Assembly (NCBI RefSeq): GCF_001750165.1
Contig: NZ_CP015411.1
Coordinates: 1,764,001-1,828,000, forward strand
DNA from: Pseudoalteromonas luteoviolacea
Lineage (GTDB): Bacteria; Pseudomonadota; Gammaproteobacteria; Enterobacterales; Alteromonadaceae
DNA length: 64,000 nucleotides
Direction of reading: 5' to 3'
Part shown: positions 61,314-64,000 of the stretch, piece by piece
Position numbering within the stretch: position 1 is the stretch's first letter
How the letters are laid out: each line of letters begins with the position of its first letter
The notes under the pieces: model-generated
Seen by the model: only the letters and a program-made list of their open reading frames with translations
Database searches by the model: none
Told to the model about the DNA's origin: nothing
Program-made: the position numbers and the translations under genes

Positions 61314-62291
61314 GTGTTGTTAGTTAGGATTATTGCTGTATTTACTTTAGTGATGGCATTAAATAGTGAAGCGAAAAACGTACTCATTGTAGAGACTCTA
61401 CAGGTTCCCATTATAACGACACATACCAAACATATTATGTCGACATTAAAGCGCTTAGATGAGCTGGTCAATGTGGAGGTGTTTGACGGCAACGGCCAAA
61501 GTAGTTTAATTGAGAGTCATATCAAGCAGCAGTTGGCGTGTGACTGCTTTGATTTGTTGGTAGCAAACGGGACGTTAGCAGCAAAAATTGGTAATAAAGT
61601 TTTAAAAAATAAAGGTATTCCCATGGTATTTATCACTGTAGCTGACCCTGAAGGCGCAGGGTTGTTACTGAAAACAGATCCCAGTAACGATTTTATTACG
61701 GGCAAAGTGTATTCTGTAGAAAGGGGGACGAAATTAGAGATAGTAAATCAACTATTCCATAGGAAGGAAGTAAACATTGGGATTGTTGCAACAAGTTATT
61801 CAGCAGCATTGACAGACATTGCACGCATAGAGGAAATTGCTAAGGATTATAACAATATTCAATTGATTAAAAATATAGTTGAATATAACGATGGGAATAC
61901 TGAAGCTTTAAAATCTACTTACACTCAGGCTTATTCTAATGCTGAGAAAATGAAGTCTAAAATAGACTTTTTTTGGTCTGTTAATGGCCCTTTTAGTGAA
62001 AAAAGTGAATTTGTTCCGTTTATGTCAGGGCTCAAACCAGTTTTATATGGTGCAAATATTAGCTCGGTGAAACAAGGTGCTTTATTTACGGTAATTCCTG
62101 ACCCAAAGGAAGCAGGAGCTGAAGTTGCGAAAATGGCACTACGTATTTTGAATGGTATGCACCCAAGCCATATTGAAGCAGGTTCGACAAAGAAAAACAT
62201 TTTGGCTTTTAACATTAAGACGGCCACATCTTTGGGTATTGTTATTCCATTTAGCTTGCTCAAACTAGCGGGTGAGCATGTTTATCACTAG
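61314..62291 (+). CDS. ABC_sub_bind (TrpX-like) periplasmic binding protein
   Basis: 325 residues from GTG with AAGGAGAGG. Signal peptide 1-20. KNVLIVETLQVPIITTH..., LLVANGTLAAKIGNKV and PMVFITVADPEGAGLL match the ABC_sub_bind family. No permease or ATPase gene is adjacent; the next gene is a histidine kinase starting about 12 bases later. A sensory role as ligand receptor for that kinase is likely, by inference. Confidence 0.85.
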   Translation: MLLVRIIAVFTLVMALNSEAKNVLIVETLQVPIITTHTKHIMSTLKRLDELVNVEVFDGNGQSSLIESHIKQQLACDCFDLLVANGTLAAKIGNKVLKNKGIPMVFITVADPEGAGLLLKTDPSNDFITGKVYSVERGTKLEIVNQLFHRKEVNIGIVATSYSAALTDIARIEEIAKDYNNIQLIKNIVEYNDGNTEALKSTYTQAYSNAEKMKSKIDFFWSVNGPFSEKSEFVPFMSGLKPVLYGANISSVKQGALFTVIPDPKEAGAEVAKMALRILNGMHPSHIEAGSTKKNILAFNIKTATSLGIVIPFSLLKLAGEHVYH

Positions 62292-62303
62292 TTGGGCGAT
62301 GAT

Positions 62304-63746
62304 ATGAAGCTGAAATACCTGCTTTTTATTGTTTTTTTGCCGATTGTTGTTATTGGTCCAGCAGCTGTGGGTGTTATTGCCTATCAATTTATCGAACAAA
62401 CAACCTTTGATAAGTTGAGATTGATTAATGATATTCATACCAAGGATTTTATCGGTTTGCATGTGGAGTCAAGAAACCAAGCTTTAATAAAAAATAAGCT
62501 AGATGGCTATGCAGATTATGTAGACGCTTACAAACAAGAGGTACTTTTAGAGATTAATCAGAACTATGAACATTATGATGGCAGTTTTCTAGTTTTTGAT
62601 AATACGCTAGAAAGGTGGTTTTACAACAGTGCTTACTTAAATGTCGCGTCGTTAGACGCGTTGCAACCATTAGATATTGGAAATGCTGATGAAGCTGAAC
62701 TAATAGAGCTAGGAGGTGAGCTTTATTTTTATACAAGACATTCATATGAACCTTGGCAGTGGGAGATCTTCGGAATATATCCCTTAGCCAAAACCAGTGA
62801 CCTGTTATTAGAAATTGGTTTTGTGGTTTTTTGGGTCTGTGTGTTTATTTTGGTTTTACTGTTTTTAATAACATCATTCATTTACCGCTATCTGTTTATT
62901 GCTCCTCTACATAAAATTACTCAATTTTCTGAAAATGTAGCCAGATTAAAATTGGACGACAAGCTGGTAATTAGCTCGCCACTTGAGTTTGCCATGTTAA
63001 GTCAGTCGCTAGAAAAAATGCGAGTTAAACTGGGTGATAACATCGAAAAAATAGAAACAGCCAATGAAGAGTTGAGTCAATTTTCGTATCGCACATCACA
63101 TGATTTAAAGTCACCGCTCACGGCGTCAAAGCAATTAGCCAAGTATGTACTAGAAGATATGGAAGCGGGTAACTTAACGGAGGCCAAAAACAATGTGGAA
63201 AGGATTTTTAATCAAGCCAGCAAGCTAGAATCTTTAGTAGATGATATTTTGTCTTTAACTCGCGTGGATCTGCAAACAGAAGAAAATCAAGCATTTGATA
63301 TTCATGACTTGATAGAAGAAATTAAAGTAAAAAGAGATGCATTTTTTCACAGTAAAGAGGTGGATTTCGAGGTTTCTGTTGCACTCCACCCACCAGTAAT
63401 CTTAGGTCAGCGTGCACGGTATAAACAAATCATTGAAAACCTTCTATCGAATGCATTTAAATATATAGACAGTGCCAAATCTAACCATTTTGTGAAGATC
63501 ACTGTTAAAGGTGATGGAGCAGACTGGTTGGTAATCGAGGTGGAAGATAACGGTGTGGGTATCCCAGAGGCACACCATGATGAAGTATTTGAGATGTTTA
63601 AACGCTTTCACCCTCATTTATCGTCAGGGTCTGGGCTCGGCTTGGCCATAGTTAAAAAGCACGTCGATAAAATGCAAGGTTACATCAAGTTTGAAACGTC
63701 CAAAAAGGGGACGCGTTTTTTGATCTATCTAAAAAGGAATACATAA
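62304..63746 (+). CDS. Membrane sensor histidine kinase
   Basis: 480 residues from the ATG (MKLKYLLFIVFLPIVVIG); a TTG four codons upstream is possible. Two membrane segments (5-27, about 173-197) around a periplasmic domain, HAMP-like linker, HisKA with FSYRTSHDLKSPLTA (about 258-270), HATPase with NLLSNAFKY, DNGVGI and GSGLGLAIVKK. The stop overlaps the next start as TAATG. It probably senses the upstream binding protein. Confidence 0.9.
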   Translation: MKLKYLLFIVFLPIVVIGPAAVGVIAYQFIEQTTFDKLRLINDIHTKDFIGLHVESRNQALIKNKLDGYADYVDAYKQEVLLEINQNYEHYDGSFLVFDNTLERWFYNSAYLNVASLDALQPLDIGNADEAELIELGGELYFYTRHSYEPWQWEIFGIYPLAKTSDLLLEIGFVVFWVCVFILVLLFLITSFIYRYLFIAPLHKITQFSENVARLKLDDKLVISSPLEFAMLSQSLEKMRVKLGDNIEKIETANEELSQFSYRTSHDLKSPLTASKQLAKYVLEDMEAGNLTEAKNNVERIFNQASKLESLVDDILSLTRVDLQTEENQAFDIHDLIEEIKVKRDAFFHSKEVDFEVSVALHPPVILGQRARYKQIIENLLSNAFKYIDSAKSNHFVKITVKGDGADWLVIEVEDNGVGIPEAHHDEVFEMFKRFHPHLSSGSGLGLAIVKKHVDKMQGYIKFETSKKGTRFLIYLKRNT

Positions 63747-64000
63747 TGGATCCATTTTCTATTTTAATTGTTGATGATAATGAGGATGATAGATACATCC
63801 TAAAGCGGCAGTTGAATAGTGCACAGCTACCCATCAGTAAAGTTTTCGAAGCGAGTGATGGCCAAAAGGCGGTCGACTTTTTTGAAAACGATAAAGAGTT
63901 ATTCGATTTATTTGATACGCTTTACCCACCTAAATTTGTTTTTTTAGATATTAATATGCCTTTAATGAATGGATTTGAGTTTTTAGAGCAGTTTGAAGTG
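63746..64000 (+). CDS. Rcp-type response regulator, partial
   Basis: 85 residues to the window end: VDDNEDDRYILKRQL acidic pocket and phospho-acceptor in FVFLDINMPLMNGFEFL. Translationally coupled to the upstream kinase. The 3' part is outside the window. Confidence 0.88.
   Translation, partial: MDPFSILIVDDNEDDRYILKRQLNSAQLPISKVFEASDGQKAVDFFENDKELFDLFDTLYPPKFVFLDINMPLMNGFEFLEQFEV

Noticed and set aside
1..64000. tRNA, rRNA or prophage genes
   Set aside because: No tRNA-like cloverleaf, rRNA block, integrase or phage structural gene was recognised on reading both strands.

Overview
The window looks like chromosome of a marine gammaproteobacterium of the Alteromonadales, most probably a Pseudoalteromonas. 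The basis is the AT-rich composition, a secreted GH16 glycanase, a LolD/FtsX/AttH-type operon, many PAS/CHASE histidine kinases with Rcp-like response regulators, and Rhs genes with GKFANGA pre-toxin motifs. The genus is inferred from protein character, not from a search.

Layout. (1) 0-28 kb is an accessory island of C-terminal pieces of Rhs polymorphic toxins, each followed by candidate immunity genes, alternating with at least nine full or partial copies of one ~1.27-kb element. That element encodes a Y1/HUH transposase of the REP-associated (RAYT) type. Four transposase genes are intact (14524-15495, 17152-18123, 20063-21034, 25061-26032), one is frameshifted and the rest are end fragments. 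Every copy points the same way. Plus-strand cassettes carry a JAB/DUF4329-like tip, a PD-(D/E)XK-like nuclease, an SxGC (L,D-transpeptidase-like) tip, an unrecognised tip and a Tae4-like amidase; minus-strand cassettes carry a hydrophobic, possibly pore-forming tip and an unknown pair. An IS110-family (IS1111-type) and an IS3-family (IS407-type) insertion sequence are embedded in Y1 copies. (2) 28-35 kb holds a 2309-residue SpvB/TcdB/RHS protein on the minus strand with a membrane immunity candidate. The orphan tip at 18.9-19.8 kb is a displaced alternative C-terminus of this gene. (3) 35-46 kb has scattered small secreted proteins, a GT2 glycosyltransferase, a GH16 enzyme, a dermatopontin-repeat protein and a family of ~85-bp REPIN/MITE-like repeats whose ends match the Y1 element termini. 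(4) 46-64 kb is ordinary chromosome: an SDR, a spermidine-synthase-like methyltransferase, an ABC exporter operon, YjdM, a REC-GGDEF-EAL protein and several kinase/response-regulator pairs, two of them beside orphan periplasmic binding proteins.

How it may work together. The recurrent order is Y1 right end, toxin tip, immunity, conserved tail, Y1 left end, transposase, Y1 right end, next tip. The right end carries a TATAAAT box and start codons in two frames (ATG and GTG) that open onto truncated toxin sequence. The tail carries a terminator and a striking dyad-symmetric array: four GGTC sites at 22-bp spacing, a central palindrome, then four inverted sites. Truncated left ends pile up on left sides and truncated right ends on right sides (five right ends at 26.2-27.9 kb). 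I propose a toxin-tip cassette array diversified by a RAYT-type element and by recombination between its same-orientation copies. This is inference from layout; expression and mobility are untested. No tRNA, rRNA or CRISPR array was recognised.
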